Notes: generated from the letters alone by a model not told the origin. A stretch of DNA of 64,000 nucleotides from Chitinophagales bacterium (GCA_017303875.1 JAFLBP010000012.1:106191-170190), one strand, 5' to 3'. Counted from the stretch's first letter, positions 35,780 through 45,609 are shown. A program made the numbers and translations.

Positions 35780-37699
35780 TTATTTTTTATATTTTACAAC
35801 GATTTTATTCACTTGCTCATAATCGAGATCAGGATTGGGATAAGTTACCTGTAAGGATATTTTGCTATCCGGAATATTGTATTTTGATTGGAACCAGCGT
35901 TTGAAGTCATAAAGTTTTAATGCTGCAAGTTGTTCAAAGCTCAGGGACAGCTCTCTTTTCAGGTCTATTGTGCTGTTTTTAGTGTTTTTATTTGCTTTAT
36001 ATTCCAACTTAAAAGCTCCATAAGCACCATCGTAATTGGTACCGCTCGCCCGGCCTGCATTCTTAGTTTGTACTTCGGCGATCAATTGTATGGATTCAAT
36101 ATTCGCACCTGCGCTGCTCAGTACTTCAAGCTGCTTGGCCAATGATTCCGCAAAATTTCGGCTGCTGTTGTTAATGTAGGTTGAATTGGGATCTGCAAAT
36201 TGATAGACCAATTCCCCATCTTTGGTTTGTACTCGCAGGTCTTCCGGTTTGACAGGGGTGTTTTTAGTTTCAAGTTCAACATAACGCTTGATGGAATTAA
36301 GGTCTTTGATATCAAGTGGTGGCTTAATCAGGCTGCGGCGTTTTTGGGTCTCTCCAAGGCGTTGTGTTACATTTCGTTCCTGATTTCGGGCATCATTAAG
36401 GAGAATTGGCAGTCCGTTTAATTCCTCAGCATTGCATAATTTCTTTTTGGCACTGACAGCATCTTTTTTGGCTTGTTCGGCCTTATTATTACCGTTTTCC
36501 ATTTTCGACAGGGCCTCTTTGGCGCTGGCAATTTCATTTCCGGCTTCAAGCAACAGACGATCTACATTGGCCAGGTGTCGCTGTTGATCTTGATTAGTCA
36601 TAGCAATTTCAGCTTGCTGTATGGCAATACCTGCGCTTTCAAGTCGCTCCCTCGCTGTACGTATTTTACCGTCAAGCACTAATTTGGCCTGATTGACTTC
36701 CATTTTGCCGTTTTCTGCAAGTTTTTCTGCTGCTCCCGGGCGGCATACCAGGTTGCCTCCAAACAAGTACTGGGCACCGAGTTCGAAGGTAGAACCAAGC
36801 GCATTATGGTTTTCGTATGCTGCGACGACATTAACAGCAGCGACTGGCCGAATGGCAACCGACCCTGAAAAACCGCCCTCGTCGGTTCGGTATCCGCCCC
36901 CGATAGTAAGCAGGTCATAAGTATTTTGCTGTCGGAGAAAGGCTATTCGTAAACCAAGATCATAATTGCCTGCCTTTAGTTTTTTTCCTAATGATTCTCG
37001 CCAGGCGAGTGAAGGTTCCAGTGCAAAACCTTCTGCTTGCCAGCGATAGCGTAAAGAAGCAAGGGCATGCGGAAACATGCCGTAGCTGATCTGGCGTCCA
37101 TTACCGGAAGTTGCACGTCCATTATACTGCAAGTCATCAGAAAAGAGTTGTGGCATGGCAAAATCCAACATTAAGGTACTACCATTTTCTTGTACCCATT
37201 GGGCTTGTAGCCCAACTCCGCCATCAAATTGCCCCTTCTTCTCAACAGCCTGCATCAATGCCAGGTCGAATGGATTATTTACTGTGGCCGTACGCAGATC
37301 CAGGTTTTGTGAAAGCCAGCCAGCCATTGCGCCCAATGACAGACGGAAAGTGCCATCAGTCGGTAACAGGTGATAGGCAAAGAAGCCTGTAATATTGGTG
37401 CGCTGAACAAGATGTACCTTGTCTTGGGCCACAACAAAACCTACCCCGATGCGCTCATGAATCAGTGGCGAAAGATCTGCCTGAAGGAGGTATGTAAGGG
37501 GTCTGCTTTCTTTGGGCAGCTCATTGAATTGGCTGCGATATACTATTCCGATACCACCTTCCGAGCCGCCGCCTTGTGCCGCCGGATTATAATATTTGGG
37601 TGTATAGTTGTAGTGGTTTAAAATGGGGAATTGTTGTGCCGCAAGCGTTGTAGCGAACAACAACATAGGTATAATTGGAAAGTGAATCAGTTTTCGCAT
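35780..37699 (-). CDS. PorP/SprF-family outer-membrane protein with long C-terminal extension
   Basis: A 639-residue protein. Signal peptide 1-21 (ATTLAAQ) is followed by a PorP/SprF-type barrel at about 25-330 (QFPILNHYNYTPKYYNPAAQGG; FGGNLVCRPG at its end). Normal PorP/SprF proteins stop here at about 300-350 residues. This one continues with a coiled coil (about 340-480) and a 150-residue alpha/beta domain with an OmpA-like alternation (NNSSRNFAESLAKQLEVLSSA; LSFEQLAALKLYDFKRWF) that could bind peptidoglycan. PorP/SprF proteins work with type IX secretion and surface anchoring of SprB-like cargo; such a cargo is encoded just upstream. It is the last gene of the ubiquitin-like operon. Confidence 0.85.
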   Translation of the reverse strand: MRKLIHFPIIPMLLFATTLAAQQFPILNHYNYTPKYYNPAAQGGGSEGGIGIVYRSQFNELPKESRPLTYLLQADLSPLIHERIGVGFVVAQDKVHLVQRTNITGFFAYHLLPTDGTFRLSLGAMAGWLSQNLDLRTATVNNPFDLALMQAVEKKGQFDGGVGLQAQWVQENGSTLMLDFAMPQLFSDDLQYNGRATSGNGRQISYGMFPHALASLRYRWQAEGFALEPSLAWRESLGKKLKAGNYDLGLRIAFLRQQNTYDLLTIGGGYRTDEGGFSGSVAIRPVAAVNVVAAYENHNALGSTFELGAQYLFGGNLVCRPGAAEKLAENGKMEVNQAKLVLDGKIRTARERLESAGIAIQQAEIAMTNQDQQRHLANVDRLLLEAGNEIASAKEALSKMENGNNKAEQAKKDAVSAKKKLCNAEELNGLPILLNDARNQERNVTQRLGETQKRRSLIKPPLDIKDLNSIKRYVELETKNTPVKPEDLRVQTKDGELVYQFADPNSTYINNSSRNFAESLAKQLEVLSSAGANIESIQLIAEVQTKNAGRASGTNYDGAYGAFKLEYKANKNTKNSTIDLKRELSLSFEQLAALKLYDFKRWFQSKYNIPDSKISLQVTYPNPDLDYEQVNKIVVKYKK

Positions 37700-37749
37700 G
37701 GTAATTTCATTTTTGATGAATCAAAAGGGTATTGCATAGGAATCAGTAC

Positions 37750-39453
37750 TCAATCATTGACCCTGAACAGGGTAATAGCGCCCTTATGTGTAGTGCTGGT
37801 TCCGTTCAGCGTGTATGTGAGTACGTAAAAGTATACCCCATCAGGGCAGGCGCTGCCGTCCCATCGCTCGGATGTGTTTCCAGCGTATATTTTTCCACCC
37901 GCACGATTGTAAATTTGTAATGCTCCGCCTTCTGCTCCGTCTGGCAAGACAATAAGCCATTCATCATTGACGCCGTCGCCATTAGGGGTGAGAATTTCCG
38001 GAATAAAAGGCGTGTTTCCTGGTGTGGGGGTCACAAGAATTAAAACTGTTGTCGTATCGCCAGTGCAGGAGGGGTTGGTTGACAGGAATGGCCAGACAGC
38101 AAGTGCCAGTCCTCCCGGGCTACGGGAGTCCTGTATTGTCAGCCGTGGGTTCAGGTTGCCTGCCTGGTTTCCTGAAGTACCATTAGCAGGCATATTAGAA
38201 ACACTAATATTGTTTTGTTCTTCAATTTTCCAGGCGAAACGATAATTGCTGTTGCCTGTATTTACAGCAATTGTTGCTACGGTGCCGGAACTGATACTTT
38301 CGGCGGCAAGCACATTTACCGCACTGGATGCCGGGTCGCTGAGCACAAGGTTTGTAATCGTTTTAGAACACATCTTGCTGTCTCTGATTGTTACGGCATA
38401 TTGACCAGGTGCAAGACTGTTAACCGTTTGGGTACTTGCACCGTTACTCCACTGAAAAGAATAGCCGCCATTTCCACCACTCACGGCTTCGAGACTGATG
38501 CTGCCATCATTTAATCCGGTGCAGGTAACCTGCGTGATGTTGGCATTGGCAGTAATTTCGGGCGTTGATTGTACTGTTGCTGTCGTAGTAGCAATGCAGC
38601 CTGTAGCGTTCTCTCTTATACTCAGGGTGTAGGTGATACCGCCTGTTAAATTAACTAATGGATTAGAACTGCCCGGATTCATGTCTGGACTGATTCCTGC
38701 TACGCTGTAACTTTGTCCGATTAACGGGCTATTAATTGTGATTTCGCCATCTTTACTGTCTGAGCAGGTTGGGCGTTTTATAGCACCGAGTTGAATGGAA
38801 AAATTTGCTTTATCTGAGATGGTAACATTAACAGTTGTTGTACACCCGTTGATGTCAACAAATATTGCAGCAAAGGTGCCTTTGGGCAGATTACTTACGC
38901 TGTATGAATTAGTATTGATGGTATAGTCATTATTGTTTAAATTCAAGGATATAGGAAAGTTTGCATCTGTAAAGTTGAATGATACACTTCCGTTGGTCGC
39001 ATTACAATCTGTTGGGTTAGTGGTTGATGTCACCTGGATTCCTGATGAGGATTGCGAAATATTGAAAGTGGTAGTTACGAAACTGCAATTCCCTACATTT
39101 GTGTTAATCTGAAGTTGATAAGTTCCGGATTTAAGGTTTGGAAAAAAGAAGGTATTGCTTCCGGTACCATTGTTATCTTGTGTTTGTGATATGGGTATAC
39201 TATTATTGATAATTGTACAGGAGATCGTGAGTGCATTTCCACATTCACAGTTAACATCATTACTCAGCAGTACTTCAATCGTTGCGCTGCCGTTACTAGA
39301 CTGCTGACAAGAAGCGCTGCTTGTTTGTATGTTTGCCATAATGCACTCCTGAGCGTTTAGCAGTACAGGAAGTAGCAGGGTAGGCAGTAATAGGAACAGC
39401 GTCAGGGCTGACTTCGGGAGTGTTTTGCATTTGTACGGATGCTGAGTTTTCAT
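37750..39453 (-). CDS. SprB-repeat surface protein with T9SS type-B sorting domain
   Basis: About 567 residues; ATG at 39453 is preferred to an in-frame GTG at 39459. A signal peptide ends near LLNAQ. The body has several beta-sandwich repeats of the SprB/gliding type (ITQVTCTGLNDGSISLEAVS; SFQWSNGASTQTVNSLAPGQ). The C-terminal about 85 residues are the gliding-motility/CHU_C type-B sorting signal (FIPEILTPNGDGVNDEW; YNRAGGKIYAG; CPDGVYFYVLTY). It should pass the outer membrane by the T9SS and sit on the surface, in partnership with the PorP/SprF protein encoded 50 bp downstream. It is the only clear surface protein in the operon. Confidence 0.9.
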   Translation of the reverse strand: MKTQHPYKCKTLPKSALTLFLLLPTLLLPVLLNAQECIMANIQTSSASCQQSSNGSATIEVLLSNDVNCECGNALTISCTIINNSIPISQTQDNNGTGSNTFFFPNLKSGTYQLQINTNVGNCSFVTTTFNISQSSSGIQVTSTTNPTDCNATNGSVSFNFTDANFPISLNLNNNDYTINTNSYSVSNLPKGTFAAIFVDINGCTTTVNVTISDKANFSIQLGAIKRPTCSDSKDGEITINSPLIGQSYSVAGISPDMNPGSSNPLVNLTGGITYTLSIRENATGCIATTTATVQSTPEITANANITQVTCTGLNDGSISLEAVSGGNGGYSFQWSNGASTQTVNSLAPGQYAVTIRDSKMCSKTITNLVLSDPASSAVNVLAAESISSGTVATIAVNTGNSNYRFAWKIEEQNNISVSNMPANGTSGNQAGNLNPRLTIQDSRSPGGLALAVWPFLSTNPSCTGDTTTVLILVTPTPGNTPFIPEILTPNGDGVNDEWLIVLPDGAEGGALQIYNRAGGKIYAGNTSERWDGSACPDGVYFYVLTYTLNGTSTTHKGAITLFRVND

Positions 39454-39488
39454 AATCACAGTATTTGAGAAGGTTAAAGTCGATTTTG

Positions 39489-41801
39489 TTATTTTTTTCT
39501 GGTGCTATTCAGGGTATTGGCATTTCTTTTTTCCTTGTAGCGCATTCTTGAAATGCTATTTCTTCCGAGTTGAATCAGATCGCCGTTTTGTAACGGCGTA
39601 TTTGTTTTCAAAGGGATCAATTTTCCATTAATCATCGTTTCGGATAAAGGCTCAATGTACACAATACCCCGGTCGTAAAAAAGGCGTGCATGAAACGGAG
39701 CAACGGCAGCATCTTCCCATTTCACATAAACATAATTTCCGGGTTCTCGCCCGATAAAGATATCCATACCATTTTTCAGCCATTTTGAAATAGGATTAGT
39801 TTGACGATAAGCCTCCGGTGAAATGTACTCAAGTTCAAAATCTTCAAGCCGGGTTATTACGGTAACCAGTGTAAATCCAAGTGCACCGCCCATAAGCACC
39901 AGACTTATGAGTTTAGCAATTCCAAAATTAGTGTTAAAAAGTAATAAAATAAGAAAGGCTAATACTGCCGCAATAATACCGCCTAACATGCCTCTCCAGA
40001 TTGAAATACTGGATTCGAGTGAAAGCACAATACCAATTCCCAGCCCGAAAACGAACCAGGTGATGAAGGCGGCCAGGATTTCATTGGACACAATCGCTTG
40101 TGAACGGAGATAAAAACCCGCAAAGAAAATGAGAAAAGAGATGAGAATGCCGAACACTGTACGCATGGCAATACGCAACCACGAGATTTTTCTGGGTTGG
40201 CTGCGCTCCTCAACCCAGGAGAGCGTAAAACACACACCGGCACCGAAGGTGATACCCAAAATGGTATCGTCGGCTAGTGTGCTTATATTGTTCTCTTGCT
40301 GAATACTGTTCAGGCCACGTAGTAGTTTGAATATCAGATTGTTATACCAACTCAAGCCAAAGACCTTGAATAGCGCAAAGATGGACCAGCCAATCAGACC
40401 ACCTACCATTCCGAACCAAAGCCAGTTGAGCCGTCGGAAGCCCCCCTTGCCACTAAAAAACTTATCTCGGTCAGATGGTGCTCCGGCACCATCGCACGGT
40501 GGATTGAAATCAAGACAACGTGGATAATTTGGGCATTGATTCTTGACAAATTCCCAAGTTGATACGGTGCATATTTGTCTGTTGCATTTTATTACTACGC
40601 TTTCTCCTTCAGTGATCGGATCCTGAGTTATAGGATCAATGTGCGTAATACCAGCTTGTTTTTTATACGACACAACATATTTTTTGTAAAAATTCCTTTT
40701 GTCCAAAGTAGGTATTGCGATGGCAAATATCCCTAATAAGCCACCAACTATTCCTAAACCTAACAGCCATCGAATTAGCCAATCAAAGTTAGATTCCTGC
40801 CCACAAAGCGTAAACGGGCTACTGAATGAGCCAAAATTAAACTCTTTTCTAGTGTTTTTGTGGTCTCTGGGGCCTGCAATCCATTGTGCTTCATAGGCTC
40901 TTGGTTCTGTCCTGTAAACTGGATTGGCAGTTTTGATATAAAAGATATTATTGTAAAGAATTTCATCGTTTTGGCCAAGTTGGGTATTTATATTTGATGG
41001 AATGGAAGCGATGGTAAAAGTATCAGTTTTGTTGGCGGTGATTTTGGGTAGTGCAATCAGAAGACTGTCTTGAATATTATTACCGACTCCAACGGTATAT
41101 ATTCCTGTGTTAGAGTTCAATTTTGCATAGAATTCAAGCACGTCGCTGCTTGAATAAGGGGCGCGGTTGATGTAATTAGCCGGGTTGTAATTATTCTGGC
41201 CGCTACTGAAGAGAAAAATAGCACATTTTTCCCGACTGACAGCTGCAAACTGCGCAGCTTTTACCAAAGCGCCGTGTAAATCTGAAAAAGAATCTGTACC
41301 ACTTAAATAGGTCTCTACCGCTGTCGGAGCACTAAAAGCTATCGGATTTGATACCTTATCGCCATAGGGTAATAAGTAATACTGCACGCCTGTACTTACA
41401 TCTCCCAGGCTCGTCATGACAGATTGAATCAGTGAACTGTAGGTGCCTGTTGAGTTATGTTGATCTACAACAAACAGAATTTTTACAGCATTAAGGTTTT
41501 GTCGTCTGGACTTATCCAGTACTATCTGATAGGCAACCGAATCATAAGGGGCTTCGTTTTTTACGCCACGAATGTATTCTTTTACCACAAACTCATCAGT
41601 GCGGCTGAACTTATGGCTTGCGTTGTTTTTTACTGCCTTAACATAAAGGGCAACACGGCAAAGGTTAGAGTCAAATTTTACATCAACAATTTTGAAATCA
41701 TTTTGGCTATGACCGTTTTGGGTAACGCCAAACATGCCTGCAATAAATATTGTCAGGCCAATTATGTGTTGCAATTTAAGAGAAATGTATTTGTTTGTCA
41801 T
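39489..41801 (-). CDS. vWA / multi-TM / RING-like / FHA protein, candidate E3 of the ubiquitin-like system
   Basis: A 770-residue protein. Signal peptide 1-32; periplasmic vWA-like domain at about 100-270 with a degenerate MIDAS (VVDQHNSTG); TM at about 342-365; a cytoplasmic Cys-rich segment at 388-436 (C406, C411, C423, C429, C436; DPITQDPITEGESVVIKC then CPNYPRC); about five or six TM helices at 455-650; and a C-terminal FHA domain at 680-755 (IGREPGNY; TMINGKLIPL; LQNGDLIQLGR). The Cys spacing resembles the treble-clef half of RING fingers. Prokaryotic RING family 1 proteins are reported near ubiquitin, E1, E2 and JAB genes, and the bacterial ones carry TM helices, which supports an E3 role. 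FHA normally reads phospho-Thr. Two RING ligands are missing, so the zinc site needs a test. Confidence 0.75.
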   Translation of the reverse strand: MTNKYISLKLQHIIGLTIFIAGMFGVTQNGHSQNDFKIVDVKFDSNLCRVALYVKAVKNNASHKFSRTDEFVVKEYIRGVKNEAPYDSVAYQIVLDKSRRQNLNAVKILFVVDQHNSTGTYSSLIQSVMTSLGDVSTGVQYYLLPYGDKVSNPIAFSAPTAVETYLSGTDSFSDLHGALVKAAQFAAVSREKCAIFLFSSGQNNYNPANYINRAPYSSSDVLEFYAKLNSNTGIYTVGVGNNIQDSLLIALPKITANKTDTFTIASIPSNINTQLGQNDEILYNNIFYIKTANPVYRTEPRAYEAQWIAGPRDHKNTRKEFNFGSFSSPFTLCGQESNFDWLIRWLLGLGIVGGLLGIFAIAIPTLDKRNFYKKYVVSYKKQAGITHIDPITQDPITEGESVVIKCNRQICTVSTWEFVKNQCPNYPRCLDFNPPCDGAGAPSDRDKFFSGKGGFRRLNWLWFGMVGGLIGWSIFALFKVFGLSWYNNLIFKLLRGLNSIQQENNISTLADDTILGITFGAGVCFTLSWVEERSQPRKISWLRIAMRTVFGILISFLIFFAGFYLRSQAIVSNEILAAFITWFVFGLGIGIVLSLESSISIWRGMLGGIIAAVLAFLILLLFNTNFGIAKLISLVLMGGALGFTLVTVITRLEDFELEYISPEAYRQTNPISKWLKNGMDIFIGREPGNYVYVKWEDAAVAPFHARLFYDRGIVYIEPLSETMINGKLIPLKTNTPLQNGDLIQLGRNSISRMRYKEKRNANTLNSTRKK

Positions 41802-41823
41802 ACTTGAAAAGAGTTGTCTTCAT

Positions 41824-43935
41824 TTATTTTTTACGGGTGAGCTTTTCAATTTCTGTCCAGTCGAACCATTTAGTTCCTGGAATTCGGGCATCAATATTAT
41901 TCATTGCGCCTTCTACTTGTCGCGTAAAAAAACCGGTATCAAGATTTTCTGAAAGTGTATCAATTTCCATCGCAAATTGATACTTTTCTTTAAAAAAGCC
42001 TTCGTGTATAGTGAGATCGGGTTTGGAGAGAAATAGGCCGTGCCCGGGGTGGGTGTGGAACCAACCGACCAAAGCCAGATTGGGAAACTTTTCCTGTGCG
42101 TCGCCAAGTTCTCTGACAAGGCTTTCAGTACTGAATGCCAGGGTGTATGCATTATTTTCCTCCGGAATAATCGCAACAAAAGCATCTAACATTACTTTGA
42201 AGTGATCTGGTTGTTCCGTTTTGGTATAACGGCCGAGCAAAAAGCCTCCTATTTCAGGTAGTGTTCCTTCCTGATCTTCATTAAAGTGCTTGCGCTGATG
42301 CCTTAAGAAAGTATCAATATCGCGAATGCTTTTTTTGCTCAGATACAGTTCAGTAATACAGGTATTTGACCAATGCCTGGTTAGTGTCAGGGGATGAAAA
42401 TGATCGTCTGCAAGTATATCGTTAAAAACATTTTCTTCTATCGCTTTAACATCAATCTGGCTACCTGTATTTACAGATTTAATAATTAATTTGCCAGCAG
42501 ATGTATATTGTTGGGTGCCTGCCGGTGCTGGTGGAACTTCAAGCATTTCTATCGAACTACTGTTAACCGGCTCCAGTCCCTTTTCTTCTCTTTTTTTTGC
42601 AATTGAGCGTTCCAGTGTTTTTCTGGTCTGGATACGTTTATACCGAAATAAAAGCAAGGCTAATACACTCAATATCAGGGCACCAATAATGTATGGCCAG
42701 GGCTGAGTTGCAGGCGGGATATAGATTGGATTTGGAAGCGGCTGTGTAAGTTCGCTGCGTTTTTGTAATACGCGGAGTTGAAGTTTTCCATGTCGCCCCC
42801 AGCCGTTTCTCAACTCGGCAGTATTCAATTCTAATGTTGGATTATATCCTTCAAGCGTACGGTCGAGTGCATTAACTTTACCGTTTTCATCATAAAAATA
42901 GAGCCAAAAAGTGCTTGTGTCGCCTCCTGTTATACTGAGCTTCCATCTGCCTGCCGCAATAGAATCCAGGCGGGCAACAAATTCCACGAGATTGCGCTCC
43001 AGTAATATTTTAACCTGATTCAGGCCATTTGTTTTATTGTTGTCATGTAGTAATACCGTTGTACTTGCTACACTGGACTTGAGCCGCAGGGTTATTTTAT
43101 ATTCAAAGCTTCGATCTCCGGGCTGCAACTCCTTAACAACTTCAAATTTGCTGCTATCTTCTTCAATTACAGGAGATATTAAATAGCGAATAGTATAATG
43201 GAAAATATCATTTTCTCTTGTAAACTGTTTTTCCGGAATTATATATTGAAGTGCTTTGTCTTTATACTGGGATGCGACACCAAAACGCTCCAGAAAACTA
43301 ATCATGGCATTAGAACGGTCTTCCTGATTATTTAATCCCAAACAACGAAGAAAAGCAGTTGTTTCGGGATCTTCCGTTGGGGTGTCTTGTTGTTTATTAT
43401 TACCTTTTTTAGGTGGCTCCGGATTTGAATTGACAATTTGTGTTTCAGTCTTTTCCTGGTTTTCCTGTTGTTGTACCAATAATTCTATTTTACCACCTGA
43501 GCCGGCAGTAATGTTGTAATTGTTATTGCTCTCATTTTCTTTGATTTCAAAAGATGTAGGTTGTATCAAAAATTCTACATTTGATCTGATCTGATTCACT
43601 TTGTATTCCAGTGGCCCTATAATACTATTGGGGATAATTACTTTTTGTGTAAATTCTGTTTGTAATTGTGCATTTTTAGGTATTATTCCAATACTTTTCA
43701 CGCGAAGCCTGTAACGTTCCTGCGCAGCTTCATTTTGAAAACTTACAGGCCCTATACTCAAACGAGCAACATCGCCCTCTCTGCGGGCCGTTACTTTAAA
43801 TTGACCGCTTATCTGACGATCTTCAGCTCGGAAAGAAAATTCGAATTCTCTTTCCGATACCTGACCGCTAAGCGCTGTTTGAAGCGCAAATAAACTGATC
43901 AGGATACAAACGAAGGGCAATGCATTATTTCGCAT
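41824..43935 (-). CDS. Membrane-tethered JAMM/MPN isopeptidase with periplasmic domain
   Basis: A 703-residue protein. Signal peptide 1-24; beta-rich periplasmic region to about 405; single TM 413-431; cytoplasmic linker; and a JAB/MPN domain at about 545-700. The JAMM motif is complete: E561 in EIGGFLLG, H627 and H629 in GWFHTHP, S637 and D640 in LFLSKPD, which fits E...HxHx7SxxD. JAMM enzymes of ubiquitin-like systems remove the modifier from targets. After signal cleavage the N-terminal part lies in the periplasm and the peptidase in the cytoplasm, so an outside signal could control deconjugation. The genes on both sides are 12 and 22 bp away, so it is co-transcribed. Confidence 0.88.
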   Translation of the reverse strand: MRNNALPFVCILISLFALQTALSGQVSEREFEFSFRAEDRQISGQFKVTARREGDVARLSIGPVSFQNEAAQERYRLRVKSIGIIPKNAQLQTEFTQKVIIPNSIIGPLEYKVNQIRSNVEFLIQPTSFEIKENESNNNYNITAGSGGKIELLVQQQENQEKTETQIVNSNPEPPKKGNNKQQDTPTEDPETTAFLRCLGLNNQEDRSNAMISFLERFGVASQYKDKALQYIIPEKQFTRENDIFHYTIRYLISPVIEEDSSKFEVVKELQPGDRSFEYKITLRLKSSVASTTVLLHDNNKTNGLNQVKILLERNLVEFVARLDSIAAGRWKLSITGGDTSTFWLYFYDENGKVNALDRTLEGYNPTLELNTAELRNGWGRHGKLQLRVLQKRSELTQPLPNPIYIPPATQPWPYIIGALILSVLALLLFRYKRIQTRKTLERSIAKKREEKGLEPVNSSSIEMLEVPPAPAGTQQYTSAGKLIIKSVNTGSQIDVKAIEENVFNDILADDHFHPLTLTRHWSNTCITELYLSKKSIRDIDTFLRHQRKHFNEDQEGTLPEIGGFLLGRYTKTEQPDHFKVMLDAFVAIIPEENNAYTLAFSTESLVRELGDAQEKFPNLALVGWFHTHPGHGLFLSKPDLTIHEGFFKEKYQFAMEIDTLSENLDTGFFTRQVEGAMNNIDARIPGTKWFDWTEIEKLTRKK

Positions 43936-43947
43936 ATCAGGCTTGGT

Positions 43948-45573
43948 TTAATGAGTGTAAGTGTACTGCTGAATTGTTTTTTTATGCCTGCGTTTTCGTA
44001 TTAAACGAATCAGCAAGTGAATTACAACAGCTACTGCCAGCAACCCGGTAAGTACAATAAGTATACGGGTTACATCAAAACCAATATGGCCATTGTGTAT
44101 TACGCCCAGGTCAACTTCTTCATTCTGCCCGCTACCCCTAAGGCGTACCCTGAAATCTCCGTTTAATCCCTTTTTTTTCAGGAGTTCGCTCTGAATCAGC
44201 ACGGTATCACTTCTGATATTTAGTTCTATTGGATGCAGAGATCCTGTTTCCATATTCTCAATATCAATTCGGTAAGGCTTGCGCCCGCCACTTATCTGGA
44301 TAAAATAGGCTTTATTCTCAGGTAATGTGTTCATTTGCCCGGAAAAAGCATTACTAAATCGGATCGTAGTATCTTTTTTGTTCTCGTCGGTTATACGCAA
44401 TGCAAATTCACCGGATTCTAATTGTACTCTTATCTTTCCTTCAGTCTGTAGGGCATGGTCGTCTACATTCAACCCTGGAATCATTGACATGTCTTTCCAT
44501 CTTGGTCGCGAGGCATTAGAAATTGTGAAAACACGTTCGAAGTCGCTCACACGCTCTTCCAGCACCCGTAATGGTGCAATTTGAGTAAGTGCTGATCTGG
44601 CAAGCTTTACATATTCTGCTGCGTCTGCGATATTTTCATACCGATTAATGTATTGCACAAGTAAATTTTCGCGCAATGGCTTATTTTTTTGAAGTAGATT
44701 CCAATCATTTTTATACTCTGGAATAACTTGAGCAACAGTTTTTGTATTATTGGTTTCAACTGGTTCAGGAACTTTCTTTTTTTCCGGGCATTGGTTCAGG
44801 ATTGCTTGAATTTCTGCTTGCCAGAAGGAGTTATTGCTTTGATATTTTTTTTGGTAACTTAAACAAACCGTTCTGGCCTCGGCACAATTTTTATTTGATT
44901 TCTCACGAGCGTTTTGATACATCCTGTATTCCTCCAGCATAGGCTCAATGATTTGTTTACAAGATGCATTGGGGTATTTATTCCAAATTTGTTCAAGTTT
45001 TTGAAAGGCCTCTGGTTTATTACTTGATATAAGTGCCAATGCGGCTTTACACTCTTGTTCAGATGGATCGCTTAATCCTGTTATTTCAAGTGGTATACTA
45101 AATTCTTGTTTACAGTCCAAGGGTATTATACTGTCTTTATGCACGACGTTATAGCCGATTTTTAATTGAGTTGCTCCGTTTTTCAAAATATTAAAAACAA
45201 ATCTTCCTTCCGAGTTGATATTTTTACGAGCTACAAATTGTACATCCGTTTCTGTATTCAGATTAAGGAACGAATTTGCCTTAAAGCATCCAACTCGCAC
45301 AACAAGGCGATAATTTCTGTCAAGCCTGATATTGTCGCCATTAATAAAGCGAAGGGATACGGTAGCATTGGCGGCCCCCTGCAAGTTTATTTTTGCCGGC
45401 AGACTGGTTACCCGGGTATTATTAGGGCTATTGTCACGCCAATACTCGAGTAGAAAGTTGATTTTACCTGATTGGCCATTTTCATTAAATTCAATACGAC
45501 TCTGCCCGGCTACTTTTGGTATTGCAAGACCAAAGCCGATTAATGTAAAAGCAAGCGATAAGAAAAATTTCAT
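43948..45573 (-). CDS. Periplasmic single-pass protein of the ubiquitin-like operon
   Basis: A 541-residue protein of no recognised family. Signal peptide 1-23 (KVAGQ); beta-rich N-terminal domain (about 25-170); a helical Cys-containing middle (about 175-330, with SNKPEAFQKLEQIWNKYP); a second beta domain; one TM at about 504-522; and a short basic cytoplasmic tail RKRRHKK...QYTYTH. Its layout, a large periplasmic part then one C-terminal helix, matches the N-terminal two thirds of the JAMM protein encoded next, so the two may be related or pair in the periplasm. The lysines of the tail are possible targets of the ubiquitin-like protein; this is a guess. Confidence 0.75.
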   Translation of the reverse strand: MKFFLSLAFTLIGFGLAIPKVAGQSRIEFNENGQSGKINFLLEYWRDNSPNNTRVTSLPAKINLQGAANATVSLRFINGDNIRLDRNYRLVVRVGCFKANSFLNLNTETDVQFVARKNINSEGRFVFNILKNGATQLKIGYNVVHKDSIIPLDCKQEFSIPLEITGLSDPSEQECKAALALISSNKPEAFQKLEQIWNKYPNASCKQIIEPMLEEYRMYQNAREKSNKNCAEARTVCLSYQKKYQSNNSFWQAEIQAILNQCPEKKKVPEPVETNNTKTVAQVIPEYKNDWNLLQKNKPLRENLLVQYINRYENIADAAEYVKLARSALTQIAPLRVLEERVSDFERVFTISNASRPRWKDMSMIPGLNVDDHALQTEGKIRVQLESGEFALRITDENKKDTTIRFSNAFSGQMNTLPENKAYFIQISGGRKPYRIDIENMETGSLHPIELNIRSDTVLIQSELLKKKGLNGDFRVRLRGSGQNEEVDLGVIHNGHIGFDVTRILIVLTGLLAVAVVIHLLIRLIRKRRHKKTIQQYTYTH

Positions 45574-45609
45574 TTGGTGTAAGTTTTTGAAAAGAGTATT
45601 GAGCAGGTG

